Assembly (NCBI GenBank): GCA_903632075.3
Contig: CAHIKZ030004140.1
Span: 1,447,501 to 1,511,500 of the forward strand
Origin: Acanthosepion pharaonis
Lineage: Eukaryota > Mollusca > Cephalopoda > Sepiida > Sepiidae
Length of the DNA: 64,000 nucleotides
Direction of reading: 5' to 3'
The position numbers were made by a program, and so were the translations under genes. The first letter of the stretch is position 1; each line of letters opens with the position of its first letter. The notes beneath the pieces were generated by a model. That model worked only from the letters and a program-made list of their open reading frames with translations, did no database searches and was not told the DNA's origin. This document shows positions 1-12,284 of the stretch, piece after piece.

Positions 1-700
1 CATCACTACCATCTTTTGTCGGACCATTAACTACAATTGTGCCTAAACTGATATAGAGGAAGGGTTTGGGGTCTGAGGGTAAAAAGGAGGGACTTGTGGG
101 GTAAAAGGCGCCAAGAGCTGTTTGAAGGTGGAGAATGTGATGGGGTTAGAGGTGTAATAGTGTGGTGGGTACTTATGGATTCCAGTCTTCATTGCCAAAA
201 AGCTGCCAATATAATCTTCATCTTTCTGGGTGTGTATACTGACAAAAATCTGCCTCCTGTGTCATACTAATGATGAAGTAATTCATTACATTTTCTCTTT
301 ATGAGTTTTTATTATTATTTGATATTGTTGTAGTAGGGAAATTAGTATAAAATTGGTTTTCTGCCTTAAAAAGGTCTGTGGAAAAAAATGAAGGTCATTT
401 CTGCAAAATTCCACATCTTATTTATGTTGATATAAATTTATCTCCAGGACAAAAAATGGAGAATAAGGAAAAAAAATGAAGCCAGACATGTTGGAAATAA
501 TCTAGAAATGAATTAGCAGAAGTGATTGACAATAAAATTGTGATTTTATTGTTATTTTATTAATATCGTACAAAGTCATATTTAAGAAATACTGCCTGAA
601 TTTATTTTCTTTATTTGCTTCTAAAATTCACATGTATTTGTCTGGGCGTGAATTTAATGAACTTACAACTTCATAAAAAAATAATTATGATTTATACAGT
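1..700. other. no gene recognised
   Basis: AT-rich DNA without a recognisable coding domain. Positions 60-175 are G-rich on the plus strand and less AT-rich than their surroundings. The minus strand there reads open with many prolines, but it shows no start, splice signal or family resemblance. Confidence 0.5.
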
Positions 701-779
701 TATCATGTGTAACTCATATATTTATCCCAACCACAACATTGCACATAAAAGTATAAATGCAAGTGCATGCACGTGCATC

Positions 780-915
780 TGCATGTGAGTGCAGGGGTAT
801 GTGAATTTGTATGCATATATGAGTGTGTATGTGTATGTGTGTGTGTGTGTGTGCATAAGCATGTATACACATGCATATATGTGTACATGCATGTGTGTAT
901 GTGTGTGTGCATGCT
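780..915. repeat. imperfect TG/TATG microsatellite
   Basis: Alternating purine-pyrimidine TG and TATG repeats. Open frames on both strands here are low-complexity artefacts. Confidence 0.85.
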
Positions 916-1149
916 CTTTATGGAGTTTGGTTTCCTCATTTAAATATTTTTCTTATGATCAGCGTCTTTTTGTAGATTCAGTATGATACCAATCATTGGG
1001 TAATGGTATCATGAGCATATCACAGATATCTTTGGTACAACTTCTTGGACAATCTCACTCCTTCACACCCTGCTAGCCTGCAAAGGAGAGCATGTGATTG
1101 TTGAGAGGGTTAAACCCTGAAAACACCAAAAACACTACTCTGTCTGATG

Positions 1150-1337
1150 ATGAATGTTATAATAAACTTATTACTATAGATTATTTTTGTACAGATGCAG
1201 GGTTCTACATAATTTATGTCCAGAAAAGAAAACACTTATATGAACACAAAAGAAATTAAATAATAAACTTAACCACAGTACCTTAGTCATTTTTAATGAA
1301 ACTTGTATAAAAGACGGATTGCCACCCAAATACACAA

Positions 1338-1348
<11 letters not shown>
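1150..1348. repeat. partial copy of an inverted-repeat-ended element
   Basis: The sequence matches 63740-63945 in the same orientation, including the block AACTTAACC..CAGTACCTT followed by TTTTTAATGAAACTTGTATAAAAG. In the 63.6-kb copy this block is the right arm of an inverted repeat. Here no left arm is visible, so this is a truncated copy. Homology runs about 35 bp past the arm, up to the (TA)n array that follows. The boundaries are therefore uncertain. Confidence 0.6.

Positions 1349-1349
<1 letters not shown>

Positions 1350-1398
<49 letters not shown>
1350..1398. repeat. (TA)n microsatellite
   Basis: About 24 uninterrupted TA units, preceded by CATACATACATA. Confidence 0.95.
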
Positions 1399-1402
<4 letters not shown>

Positions 1403-1864
1403 TTACATAAACCAGTTTGGTCTTCATTCTAATAAGGGATGCAATGATGGCATATATGTCATGAAACAACTCCAAGAAATTGCTTACATTTCTAATAGGA
1501 AACTATATACCTACTTTCCCAACCTCATAGTAGCATATAACCACATCAGTAGAGACTTCATTTTCTCATTCATTAGAAAGCAGCTTCTAAGCTCCAAATC
1601 CACTGAATACATTGGTCTAATAGAAGAACTGTATCAATCTATAAAATTTTACATGTCTAGCAAGGTCACCAATAAAGAAACATCTTCAGACTTTCTCAGG
1701 GATATGACAAGGTGAAAATGAGAGCTACAGTCTATTTAATCTTTAATTAGACTCTATGCATATTTACAAGCACAGGTGTGAAGAAATGGACACTGATCAT
1801 TTAAACATTCCATAACACATCCCAAACGAATCTACAAATAAATGACAATGATTCTGCTTTCCCT

Positions 1865-2720
1865 CTTGAGGTCAATGTACTGATAATGAGGGAGATATTC
1901 AAAGTTGAAAGAAGAATAATCTTGAACAAAAAAAAAATCAACATCCTCTACCAAGTGTTCTAAGAAATTGGACTCAAGATAAACTTTTCTAAAACAGAAA
2001 CTATGTTCTGGAATTGGAATGAAATCAGAGATGGCACCAACACTGAATCCAGCATAAAAATTCAGGATGTGGAATTAGTAAATATGAAACACTTCAAATA
2101 CTTTTGGTGTATCAATCAATTTAACATATTTAGTTTATGAGAAAAGGAAATTGAACATTCTTAAATAGCCAAAACATTAACTTGAAAACTTGAGTTATGT
2201 ACTTAAAATATCCTTGTTTGACTTTCATGTGGATGTCATGCATGTCACCAAACCCATTCAGAAATATTTAAGCTGTCAGCACTCTATACAAGTGCATTCT
2301 AAGGTCAATAGTTAAAAATGGCCTTGAGCATGCTAAGTTTATGGAACTTGGTAAAGACCACTCTTCTTCAAACATTGTGAATTGGCATAATCACAAAGAA
2401 TTCTACTAAATAAGAGAAACAATGTCACTGGATGACATTCAACAACAGCCACAACTATAGGGGATATCACATGTAACTCAAAGAGAAAATTATAATACAA
2501 TGAATATGTTGACATTTCACACGACTTCAAATAAATGGTTACAAAGGAAGCCCCATTGATATTGGTAAAGATGATAACAACCACTCGGCTTAAAAATTGT
2601 TTTCAGAGAAAGATTTTATAAATTTCCATCTACAGTAGTACTGACTTGTCAGTCAATAAGTACCAAATGTTTCCTTATAAGAAAATGGCTTATATAACCA
2701 TGACCAAACAGATATATGAC
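1865..2720 (+). mobile_element. LINE-A fragment, copy 1 (3' half, decayed)
   Basis: This is a non-LTR retrotransposon fragment, homologous along its length to 8425-9230. Interrupted frames match a reverse transcriptase tail (residues like ILYQVF.EIGLK and F.NWNE) and the C-terminal part of a LINE ORF2. Stops and indels abolish coding. Copy 2 carries YADDI at the matching place; here that part is rearranged. Near the 3' end the family's palindrome appears with one change, as TTTCCTTATAAGAAAA at 2670-2685, and is followed by an ATAACCATGACC remnant of the ATTACC tail. The clade is not resolved by eye. Confidence 0.7.
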
Positions 2721-3190
2721 CATACAGATATATATATCAGGGATAGAGTGCATATAAATATAAAGTAAAAACTGAAGTCAATAGCGATAGTCTGTTATGA
2801 GCTTTAAAGCAATCTTCAGGCCATGTGTGCCCAGTCATTGCTTGACTATTTATATATGCTGGTCAATGGGGCATTATTATTTGCAAGGTCAGATATTTCC
2901 AGTTTATTGTGTTATTAAACAAACAGGAATGGTTATATTTTAAATTATTTTAAAGGCTATTGGGTAGAAATAATTATGAGCCAGAACGCAGATATTGTAT
3001 TTTATTGTTGTTTATTAACTTTTGACTCCATATTTATTATTGATTTCAAGGACTGCCTCTGAAGGGTTGATACTAGAGCTCTGAAAACCTACTTGCATTA
3101 ATTTGAACTCTTCTTTCTAATAACTGCATTGATTTTTTCAGATAAACTGATATGTGACTGTTCAAAGAAGACTAAAAATGTAATTAGTAG
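2720..3190. other. no gene recognised
   Basis: AT-rich DNA between the LINE-A tail and the mariner pseudogene. No motif seen. A mariner terminal inverted repeat was looked for just upstream of 3195 and not found. Confidence 0.5.
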
Positions 3191-3194
3191 TGAC

Positions 3195-4215
3195 TTCTCT
3201 TGAAAATGAATAAAATTTAGCATTATGGTATTATCAAGTACTGACTCAAAAAAGGGATGCCCTCTTCAGGAAATTCATGCTGACACGGTGGCTACACTAG
3301 GGGATGATGCTCCAGCTCTATCAACAGTACAAAAGTGGGCAGCTGAATTTATGAGAGAGAGTCTTGAAGATAACCCAAGTTCTGGATGTCATGCAATTGC
3401 CACCCCCAAGAAAAGCATTAATTGTGTTCACCACATAGTGATGGATGACAGGTGATTGACTATAAATCAAATAGCCAATGCTATTAGCATATCTTTTGAG
3501 AGAGTTGAGAATATTCTGCACAATGAACTTGGCTTGATGAAGGTTTCTGCTTGGTGGTTGCCACATCTTTGGATACCTGATCAAAAGCACATCAGGCTGA
3601 TCCCATCCCTATCTATTGTTTGAAACAAATCTAACTAGTTCCTTTAACATTTCTTAACTCAGAATGAGTACTGGGTTCAACACTTTGAGCCAGAGACAAA
3701 GAGACAATTCATACAGTAGAAACACCCCTCTTCACCTTCTCCAAAGAAAGACAAGGTTGTTTCATCTGCAGCAATAATGAAGGCCTCAGTTTTTTCTGGA
3801 TGCAAATGCATTGTGTTTATTCACAATCTTCAAAAGGGTAACACTATCAATGGAGAGTACTATGCCAAAATGGCTATCAAGACCAAATGTCAAGGAAAAC
3901 TGATGAAAAAAGTTTCATCAGGACAATGCTTCAGTACACAGATCCTTGGTTTCAATGGCTGTTTTGTGTGACTGTGGCTTTGAACTAGTTGATCACCCAC
4001 TCTATTCTTAAGATTTGGCCATGTCTGACTATCATCTGTTCCCCAACATGAAAAAACACTTGGCTGGGAACCAGTATTGTAGTCATAATGACGTCATATC
4101 TGCTGTTGATGACTTTTTTGTAGAACAGGATGAAAGCTTCTTTGCCAATAGGATCCAATCACTGCAAAACTCATAGAAGAACTATGTGGACTGCAAGGGG
4201 GCTATGTTGAAAAAT
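3195..4215 (+). pseudogene. mariner transposase pseudogene (DD34D)
   Basis: Transposase of the mariner family, which cuts and pastes its element at TA sites using a helix-turn-helix DNA-binding region and a DDD catalytic triad. In order along the plus strand, across several frameshifts: an N-terminal HTH part at 3225-3455 (LSTVQKWAAEF, then VMDDR); a degraded first catalytic region near 3665, where NEYWVQHFEPETKRQF shows Asn where the family has Asp; a middle part at 3777-3960 (INGEYYAK); the second Asp in an HQDNA-like motif near 3925; and the third Asp in DLAMSDYHLF near 4030. There are 34 residues between the last two Asp, the mariner signature. Stops and frameshifts make it non-functional. 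No terminal inverted repeats were recognised, so element ends are unknown. Confidence 0.85.
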
Positions 4216-4259
4216 AAACCTCATTTAGTCACATTCCATGAGCATATCTTGAGGAGCAA

Positions 4260-5081
4260 GATTGATTATTTACAGATTATCAACCCTTTGCAGGTTATTT
4301 AAAGCCAGAAAATATTTTTTGATTGTAAGAATTTTGAGGAGTTAATAATGATTTGCTGATACAAGTCCAACTGATTAATCAATAGCTGGGAAGTAAAGAT
4401 GTGAATTCATATATTTCCCAAAAGGTATTTGCACATAAGTGAATAAGAACTTGATTGGAATACTTAGGTATTATCTATTATGCCACCCACACATCTAAGC
4501 TTACAGCAACTGTTATTCTCAAACAGTCATCCAACTAAGTACTGACCAGGCTCAATGTTACTTAAGTGATTGTATGAGAACCAGTATTTTAACATGATAT
4601 GGCCATTAACCAATGGGAAGCAAGTGTTAAAGAAATTTGTGAAACAACATATAAAGTGTGTTGTACTCTGGCTGGAGTGAATACGTAAACTAGCATGTAC
4701 ATTTTATAAGTGGCGGTCATTCAACTTGCTTTTAGTTGGGGTGTTCTTCATACACACACACATACACATATATATATATATGCGCATGTATGTGTGTATA
4801 TCTATATGTGTATTTGGCTATGTGAGCATGTGAAAGTTTGAGACCATCTATCTCTTTAAATATAGTTGTCGGAAATATAAAGCCTTTCCTTATGACCATT
4901 CATTAGTCAGTATCTACAGATATGTACTTGTGTGTGTATGTGAGTATGTGTGTATGTGTTCACGAAGATGTAGATTTAGATATGTAAAGACTTCAGATTA
5001 CCTATTATGCCAAAGTTAAGTAGAAATATAAAAAGATTTCCAAAACCTTTCATATTTTTATATTTACCTCACTGTATGAAA

Positions 5082-5115
<34 letters not shown>

Positions 5116-5500
5116 AATAAAAGTTGTTATTTACATAGAGACATGAGTACTTAGCTTAACAGAAATATACACAGATCCACACATAAATGGTCACATGCAT
5201 AACAAATGCTTCTTTATAAGTGCACAGCATTTATAAATACATATACATGCTTTCTTCTTTGTGCACTATTGATGCCGTCACACTTAATATTCTGCCATGT
5301 TCCATTGTACAAAGGTGAATATCACTGTATTCAAATGCATAACATACATCCTTGTATACCATTGTATACACTCAAAGTAATACACTTTTAGATATTGAGT
5401 AGAACAAAGCAGCAAAAGTTTCTATGAGAATATTCAAATTCATGTGCATTTATATAAAAAGGCATGCACTCAAACACACAGGAAAATTGTTTCAGAGGCT
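4260..5500. other. no gene; short microsatellites
   Basis: AT-rich spacer with short CA/TA (4753-4800), TG (4928-4960) and TA/TG (5083-5115) runs. Nothing else recognised. Confidence 0.6.
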
Positions 5501-5504
5501 TTAA

Positions 5505-5590
5505 TAGAGTTCAAGTTACTGCTTGCTGGTTAGATCATTGGACTGAGTATCATGAGAGTCATGATTCAATCCAGTCAAAAACAATTAATA
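5505..5590 (+). repeat. tRNA-like SINE head (possible)
   Basis: TGGTTAGATCATTGG resembles a pol III A box. ATGATTCAATCC, about 30 bp later, resembles a B box. No cloverleaf could be drawn, so this is read as a decayed tRNA-derived SINE head, not a tRNA gene. Confidence 0.4.
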
Positions 5591-6315
5591 ATAAATTAAT
5601 CAGTCAAAAATGGTTAATAATAAATTTCTCAAATTGGAAAATGGTCCTTTCTTCCTGTTCTTAAAAAAAAAGTAACAAATTATTAAATATCATAATTTCT
5701 ATGAATGTGTTGCGGATGGTATATTGAGTCTGCAAACAGATATTGACACAATGTCAGAAGACAACAATAGACAAAATGAAAACTTGAGTAAAAAAAAATA
5801 TATATTGTCAAGTTAATTCTTATTAAAGAAAATACATCAACAAAAATAAGGTTACTGTGCACTTGGCAAAAAATATCTCTGCCTATGTAGAGGGTGAGAA
5901 CAGCAATGTCCTGAAAAGGACAGTTTATCGCATATCATTGTTGCTAGTGAGGTTGGCTGGCTGGAGCTGGGGGCTTGCTGTAAATGACTACAGCGAGCTA
6001 GCTGACACTCAAACAGATACTACACTTTGATCTTAATCATCTGGGGATCTTCTTTTATGCTTTGAGGCCTTTTTATATTCTGAATCAGTTTCACAATGAT
6101 CATTGGTTAAGCTTTTTCTTCTGGTTGTTTTTGAAAAATGTGGGAGTGCCAACAGGACACAGCAAATGAAAAAGTTTTTAGTATGAGAAAAAAAAAACAT
6201 TGTTGTAGGGATCAGTGTAATGAATTAAAAAAATGTTCAAATTGATCACAGCAGCAACGATACTAGTCTAAATGATTCTTTTAATTATAAGAACAGATTA
6301 AGACTTTTATTTTTA
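5590..6315. other. no gene recognised
   Basis: AT-rich except for a GC-richer patch at 5940-6010 containing GGCTGGCTGGAGCTGGGGGC. No coding or RNA signal recognised. Confidence 0.5.
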
Positions 6316-6319
6316 CCAA

Positions 6320-6568
6320 AACCCAAAGGTACATTGGAATAGCAAAAGATGCCTTCCAAAACTAAACAAAGAAACAGAAAAATACCATTAGAAGCCAAGG
6401 AAAGAGTGCTGAATTGCTGTGTAATTCAATTATATGGCATTGAATGCCGGACAATCTCTGAGGTGTTATGAAAAATTCAAGACAATGAGCCATTGTCCAA
6501 AATCTGACCAGTCTTTTTTAATGTTTTCTTGATCAGACTGAGAAGATGTTGGCATTTCCTCATACACT

Positions 6569-6621
<53 letters not shown>

Positions 6622-6975
6622 GTGTGTGTGTGTGAAGAAGAGACCTCAAGCAACAGAGATGTAGTTCTACAGAAGGATGCTGAGAATACCATCAACTGAA
6701 ATTATGAGCAATGAGAAAGCTTTAAAGAAAATGGAAACAAAAAGAATAAGACTACTGAAATTTCTAGGACATATAATGAGAAAAGAGGTGTTAGAAAATT
6801 TAACACTCTCAGGGCATGCTGAAGACAAGAAGTCAGACAGTTAGCTTCCTAACTAGTTTGTGTAAATAAATAGCAGAACAGGGAATGGATGCAATAGTAT
6901 AAAGACAAATATTGCTCAGAGCTGCAAAAGATAAGACATTTTGGAGAATCTGAAGAGACATGGTACATTCTTTAG
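6320..6975 (+). mobile_element. RTE-like LINE fragment, split by an insertion
   Basis: C-terminal part of a LINE ORF2, homologous to the minus-strand copy at 37626-38155. Conserved pieces are AKDAFQKL near 6340, a CRTIS remnant near 6445 matching CWTIS of the other copy, then after the interruption the counterpart of RLEATEMWFYRKML from 6640, FLGHIMRKE around 6765-6785, and GLENLTLTGHAEDKRS to 6835. Weaker homology continues to about 6975. Frameshifts are frequent. A (GT)n-linked repeat at 6459-6634 lies inside the reading frame and replaces a few codons. Confidence 0.75.
6459..6634 (-). repeat. nested (GT)n-linked short repeat
   Basis: About 115 bp of unique sequence plus a (CA)n(TG)n array. 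In reverse orientation it matches 10855-11022: both contain the core GATCAAGAAAACATTAAAAA, then a TTTTGGACAATGGCTCA-type block and an AACACCTC end. It interrupts the LINE at 6320-6975 between the codons for TIS and KKRLEATEM, so it arrived later. No coding capacity, and no clear target-site duplication. Confidence 0.75.
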
Positions 6976-7024
6976 TGCTACCAGTTAAGATCTTTACAGC
7001 CAAGACCTTCTTAGCTACAACCAC

Positions 7025-7265
7025 AGGGTTGAATCACCCTCATTCCCTATGTATTTAACATCTCCATAGAAATTCTACCTTGTGGAACAGACTTCCATAT
7101 AGATCTTAACATCTTCAAGTCTTAGGTTAATTGCTATTTATCTTCTGTCTCCTCATAATGTTTACTTCCTACTTTTTCCTCTTATGTTCATATCATGCAC
7201 CTCATTCAGTAACCCTCTACCTTGAGGTGCTTTTGAGCCTTCTATTTTTTTAATATATAAAAAAG
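7025..7265 (+). mobile_element. I/Jockey-like LINE 3' end
   Basis: Matches the 3' end of the plus-strand LINE at 20389-21350. Shared features are a TTGTGGAACAGACTTCC..LTSSSLRL segment (family counterpart ATLWNRLL..YNL.FKSRVN) and the terminal words AGTAACCCTCTACCTTGAGG..CTTTTGAGCCTT. Only the last part of ORF2 and the 3' UTR are present, with stops. Confidence 0.6.
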
Positions 7266-8420
7266 AAGCCTATCTACAACCTTTTGTATCAGGCAAAATG
7301 AATTCTTAGTGTTTAGGAAATACATTCATAAAGTATAAATTCTGAATACCTGAACAAACAATGGTTCATAGAAAGAAGCAAAATAGCAAGACAATGTTTT
7401 AAATATTTACTTAGTATGGCATATGACAAAATTGAATGGAGGGAGATTGTGTTACATTAAATGAAGAGAGCCAGTTAAACTTGAAATTCAGCATTTAACA
7501 TCCTCAATTTTACCTGGGTGAAAACACTGAAAACTGTGGTAGATAATGGGCAACTAAACCACCAAGCAGGCAATAAGAAGGTTATAACTGCTTTAGAAAA
7601 TTCAATTTTATTTGTCAAAGTTGCTCAATAAAACACAAAGGAAATAATAAAGATTAAAGATGAAATAGGAAATATGACAAATGCATTATAAACTTATTTG
7701 GTGTTATAAGAATCAATCAATCACTGATTGGTTCTTTCAGATGTCACAAATATTGAAAGTAAACTTTAGCTAACCAAGAACCTATTAAATGTCAGGACCA
7801 ATGTAAAATATGATTTCAGTCCAATGGTCGCAAAAATTGTATGTATAGTTCTTTAAACATTTCTACTCAATTTCTCATTTGCCAGCTGATCTATAAGTAT
7901 GAAGCACATGATGTTTGACTCAAAATAACTCGCTGTTACAGCTTTCACTTATTGAGTGTTTATGAACATAGATTGTGTGATTCAAAGCCTGATGTCTTCA
8001 GAGTAGAAGAGGATGCCATCAGCAATTTTCCTCAGGCAAGTAAGTAGCAGTGGGAATTTCAATTTATTATAAAACTTTTCTAGAGTCATGTTTATTTGAT
8101 TATAGTCAAACATCTAGACATGGTCTTCAATCTGTACTTTTTAAATAAAGGAAACATTCTTAAATGATCATCATGATCCGATAGAAATTATTATTGTTTG
8201 AAATCCTGATGTGAAGTACAATTATTCAATAAATTGTTCAAATTAATATCATCTTTTACATATTCACAATTATATTTTGGTTACTTCATTCTTCAAGTGT
8301 ATTTCCTTGAAGAACTTTCAACAGAATTTATAGTTTTGTTTTTGTTGTCGTCATCCCAGCTTCTCACCATCATTCCAGTCAACTCACATACTTGTTTAAT
8401 AAAGACTTGTGTTACATTTG
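7265..8420. other. no gene recognised
   Basis: AT-rich DNA with no repeat or coding motif that I can name. Confidence 0.5.
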
Positions 8421-8424
8421 TAAT

Positions 8425-9230
8425 TTTCAAAGGTCAGTGTATTAATAATGAGGTGGTGGGGGGCTATGCTGATGACATAGATATTCATAGTTAGGATAAG
8501 AATGATCTTGAACAAAAAATCAGCATCCTCTACCAAGTGTTCCAAGAAATAGGACTCAAAACAGAAATTAGGTTCTGGAATTGGAATGAAAGCAGTGATG
8601 GCATCTACCATGAATCCATCATAAAAATTCAGGATAATATTTAATAAATACTAAATACTTCAAATACTTTGGTATATGGATCAGTTATAAAGAACTTAAT
8701 ATAGGAGAATAGGAAACTAAACATAGAATAGGCTAAGGGTAGTTTCACCCAACACCACACATGGCTACAAAGCAAAAAGATTAACCTGAAAATTTATATA
8801 TTTAAATAGCCTTGTTTCATTGAGACATTCATATTCATGCATAGTGCCAAACTCATTCAGAAATATCTGTATACAAACACTTTCTAATGTCAATGATTAA
8901 AAATGACCTTGACTGAGTGAATCTTATAAATATTTATGAAGACCACACTTCTTCAAACTTTGTCAGCTGATGTTACAGAATCACAAAGAATTGTATCAAT
9001 TAACAGAAAATATATCAAGATGTTGACATTCCACACAACTTCAAATAAAAGATTATGAAGGAAACACCCATCATTACTGAAAAGACCAATAATAGCTTCT
9101 TGACATGAGAAACCAATTTTCTTGAAAAGATTTTATAAATTTCAATCTATGGTGGTACTGGCTGCTCAGTCAATAAATGCTGAATGTTTCCTTATAAGGA
9201 AATGGCTAATATTACCATTACCATTAGAGA
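8425..9230 (+). mobile_element. LINE-A fragment, copy 2 (RT catalytic box to 3' tail)
   Basis: The longest-preserved copy of the family. It begins just upstream of the reverse transcriptase catalytic box: GGYADDIDIHS is encoded at 8459-8493, with YADD intact, then a stop. It continues through a segment equivalent to NDLEQKISILYQVFQEIGLK. The C-terminal region (8930-9060) is broken. The 3' end carries the perfect 16-bp palindrome TTTCCTTATAAGGAAA at 9187-9202, then ATTACCATTACCATTA. Homology to copy 1 starts at about the same family position, so both are 5'-truncated at a similar point or derive from one truncated source. Confidence 0.75.
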
Positions 9231-9289
9231 TGATGAGAACAGATATTACACATTGATCCCAGTCTGATGGCTAAGGAGTTATGAAATGA

Positions 9290-9395
9290 TTAACTTGAGT
9301 TGCATTGGTTGCTCAGTCAGTGAATACTTAAATTTTCCTTATAAGGAAACAGCTAATATTATCATTACCATTACCATACATGTATTTGCTCATAA
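9290..9395 (+). mobile_element. LINE-A 3' tail, extra partial copy
   Basis: GTTGCTCAGTCAGTGAATAC leads into the family palindrome at 9334-9349 and an ATTATCATTACCATTACC tail. It is a second, very short 3' end directly downstream of copy 2. Confidence 0.7.
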
Positions 9396-10025
9396 CATAA
9401 CCAGAGAAAATAACAAGCAAACTAACTTCACGAGTTACATGGCATGGTAAGAAATGATTTTTATCCCCATTTCTTTAAGAACTCCAGGAAGAATCAATTG
9501 TTGTTTGTAGCAGTTGTGAACTTTTTTAACAGAACTGATGCCATAGATAGACTACCTTATACAGCCAAAGAGTTTTATTGACATGGAAGAAGATTACTTT
9601 AAAAAATAAGTATTTCTATGGTAAAATAAATGCATTTTTCATTACTAGACTTCAGAGTTACTGATGTACAAACATATGCATTACTGCCTTATATACATGT
9701 ATACACATGCATCACTTATATACACACATATAAATTCTAATATAATTTAGCCTTACAGGCACAGACACATTTTCAGTACAATTTTATTAATTTTAATTAA
9801 TTCAGATATAATGTATGCAAAAGAAAATTTTAGTGGAACTAAATTGATGTCTTTTTGATTACAATATTAATGCAGAAGGAGAAACTTAATTGCAATAAAA
9901 ATGTTAAATATAATTCTTTCAAATTTCCTTCTGACAACCTTAAATTAATTCCTGTTCAGAAAATTATATCCAAATACAAACACACCTTAATTTCATACTT
10001 TCCATCTATCTAGTTATTACTCTCC
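9396..10025. other. no gene recognised
   Basis: AT-rich DNA with scattered TATACACA motifs. Nothing named. Confidence 0.5.
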
Positions 10026-10029
10026 TTTT

Positions 10030-10375
10030 TTCCACTGTTGTTCTCTATTTCTTTCTCACTTTCACTCTCCCTTCCTCCCTCATTATTCCACTTGTGCCCT
10101 CCACCTCCAATCCTCCCTCCCTCATTATTTACATTCTTTCTCTCCTTTCTTTTATGCTATCTCTTCTCTAAATCTCTCTTGTTCTCTTCCTCTATCTCTC
10201 TCTTCACTCACATTTCCTCCATTACTTATTATTACCTCCATCGAGTTATCCTCCTTTCCTCTCAATCAGCCTCACCTCTCTCTCCTCTTTCTTTCACTTG
10301 TCTTTTACCTTACATCATTCTATTGTCACTCTCTGTTGGACTCTTCTTTCCTTACTTCTCATTCTTTTCTCTCTA
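10030..10375 (+). repeat. pyrimidine-rich (CT) tract
   Basis: Plus strand is mostly C and T in irregular TCTC, CCTCC and TTTC runs. A 112-codon frame across it encodes only Ser/Leu/Phe/Pro and is treated as composition, not a gene. Confidence 0.8.
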
Positions 10376-10850
10376 AATGGATATTCATTTTTGAGTACAC
10401 TCACAGATACATTGGGATGATGAAGGAGAAAACCAAGTTTTACCTGGGAAAAGAATTTCTGTCTTCTGTGCTGGCTTTCAAAAAGGAAAATCAGAATTAA
10501 GACTGGGGCGACATTAGTAGGCCTCGAAATATGGTAATTGTTTGCACTTACCTACCAGTCTCGATCAATCACAACCTTTCTCACCTCCAATAAAAAGAAT
10601 GCTACTTTGGACCACAAGATCATCTTGGCTCTTCACACGTGAAGAGGCAATTGGGTATTGCGAGTTTGTAACATGAATTTTTTACCCTTTTGATTTATGC
10701 CTTACTTTCTGATGTTGCATTTATGAGATTGATTTCTGATCATTAGAATTATGAGCTCGGCCTTATGAATTCTGACCATTAAAATTATGACCTTGGACAT
10801 GACTTTTTTAAATCTGAATTTTTTTAAATCATACTATTGTTATTTACCTC
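10376..10850. other. no gene recognised
   Basis: Slightly less AT-rich to 10670, then AT-rich with two imperfect repeats of an 'AATTATGA..TCGGCCTTATGAATTCTGA' type word (10743-10795). No family recognised. Confidence 0.45.
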
Positions 10851-10854
10851 TCAC

Positions 10855-11022
10855 ATGCACACACACACACACTTGCACGCGCGCATGTCTCTGTGTGTGT
10901 GTGCGTGTGTGTGTGTGCGTGTACGAAGAAATGCCAAAATCTCATCCTGATCAAGAAAACATTAAAAAAGACTGCTCAAATTTTGGACAATGGCTCATCG
11001 GCTTGTAATTTCCATAACACCT
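10855..11022 (+). repeat. (GT)n-linked short repeat, second copy
   Basis: A (CA)n/(GT)n array followed by about 105 bp that match 6459-6572 in opposite orientation. Most of the shared sequence is in the core running from GAAGAAATGCCAAAATCTCA to GGACAATGGCTCA. It behaves like a short interspersed repeat. No pol III boxes were recognised. Confidence 0.7.
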
Positions 11023-11440
11023 CATATCAATCTATCACTCACTCACTCACTCACTTGCTCTCTCTCTCTCCCTCCTTCTCTCACTTGCTTTTGCTTTATG
11101 CATACATAAAACAACAGTTCAAAAGTTTCAAGAATTAGCTTGAGATGAACTTGACAGAAGAGTGAAAAAAAATGAAAAAGAGTTATTGAAAAAAGAATGA
11201 AATCAATTATCAAACTTACACTTTGAGAAACTTTTGCAATGAAAGCCAAAAATTTGTGCTGCAGTAATCAAGGCTAAAGGAGGATATTTTGACAAGAGCA
11301 AAATTTAATCAAAAATGCTTTTTTTATTTTTGTCATAATAAAATTTCTAATAAAAATTATGTCTCACTTTTTTTTTTAACCATGTATAATAATAAACTCT
11401 TATTTAAAATAAAAAAGAAATACTTTCTGGCCAATTAGTA
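11023..11440. other. no gene; CT-rich then AT-rich
   Basis: A (CTCA)/(CT) patch at 11035-11090 and AT-rich sequence after it. Nothing recognised. Confidence 0.5.
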
Positions 11441-12070
<630 letters not shown>

Positions 12071-12073
<3 letters not shown>

Positions 12074-12284
12074 TGCTGTGCAAAATTAAGTGAACCCCTA
12101 GATAATATTTTTTTAAAATTGTCTTTTTTCTAGATAATGAATAAATCTTAATCAAACTATATATTCATTAAGAAAAACCTTTATTAAGTCAATTAAAACC
12201 ACTTTCAAATATTTTTATCAAGATGAAATAGAAATATTAATTAAAAATCAAGATGTGCAAAAGTAAATGAACCCTTACATTTAA
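12071..12284. repeat. left terminal inverted repeat of the Tc1 element
   Basis: Imperfect inverted match, about 214 bp, to 13263-13477. Two recognisable sub-blocks near the outer and inner ends (CAAAATTAAGTGAACC and GCAAAAGTAAATGAACCC) suggest the IR/DR arrangement known from Tc1 elements with long inverted repeats. Confidence 0.8.

Noticed and set aside
1..180. Proline-rich minus-strand frame at the window edge
   Set aside because: Short, ends in a stop, no splice signal; the G-rich composition explains the residues.
10038..10376. 112-codon plus-strand frame
   Set aside because: Same reason: CT-rich composition.
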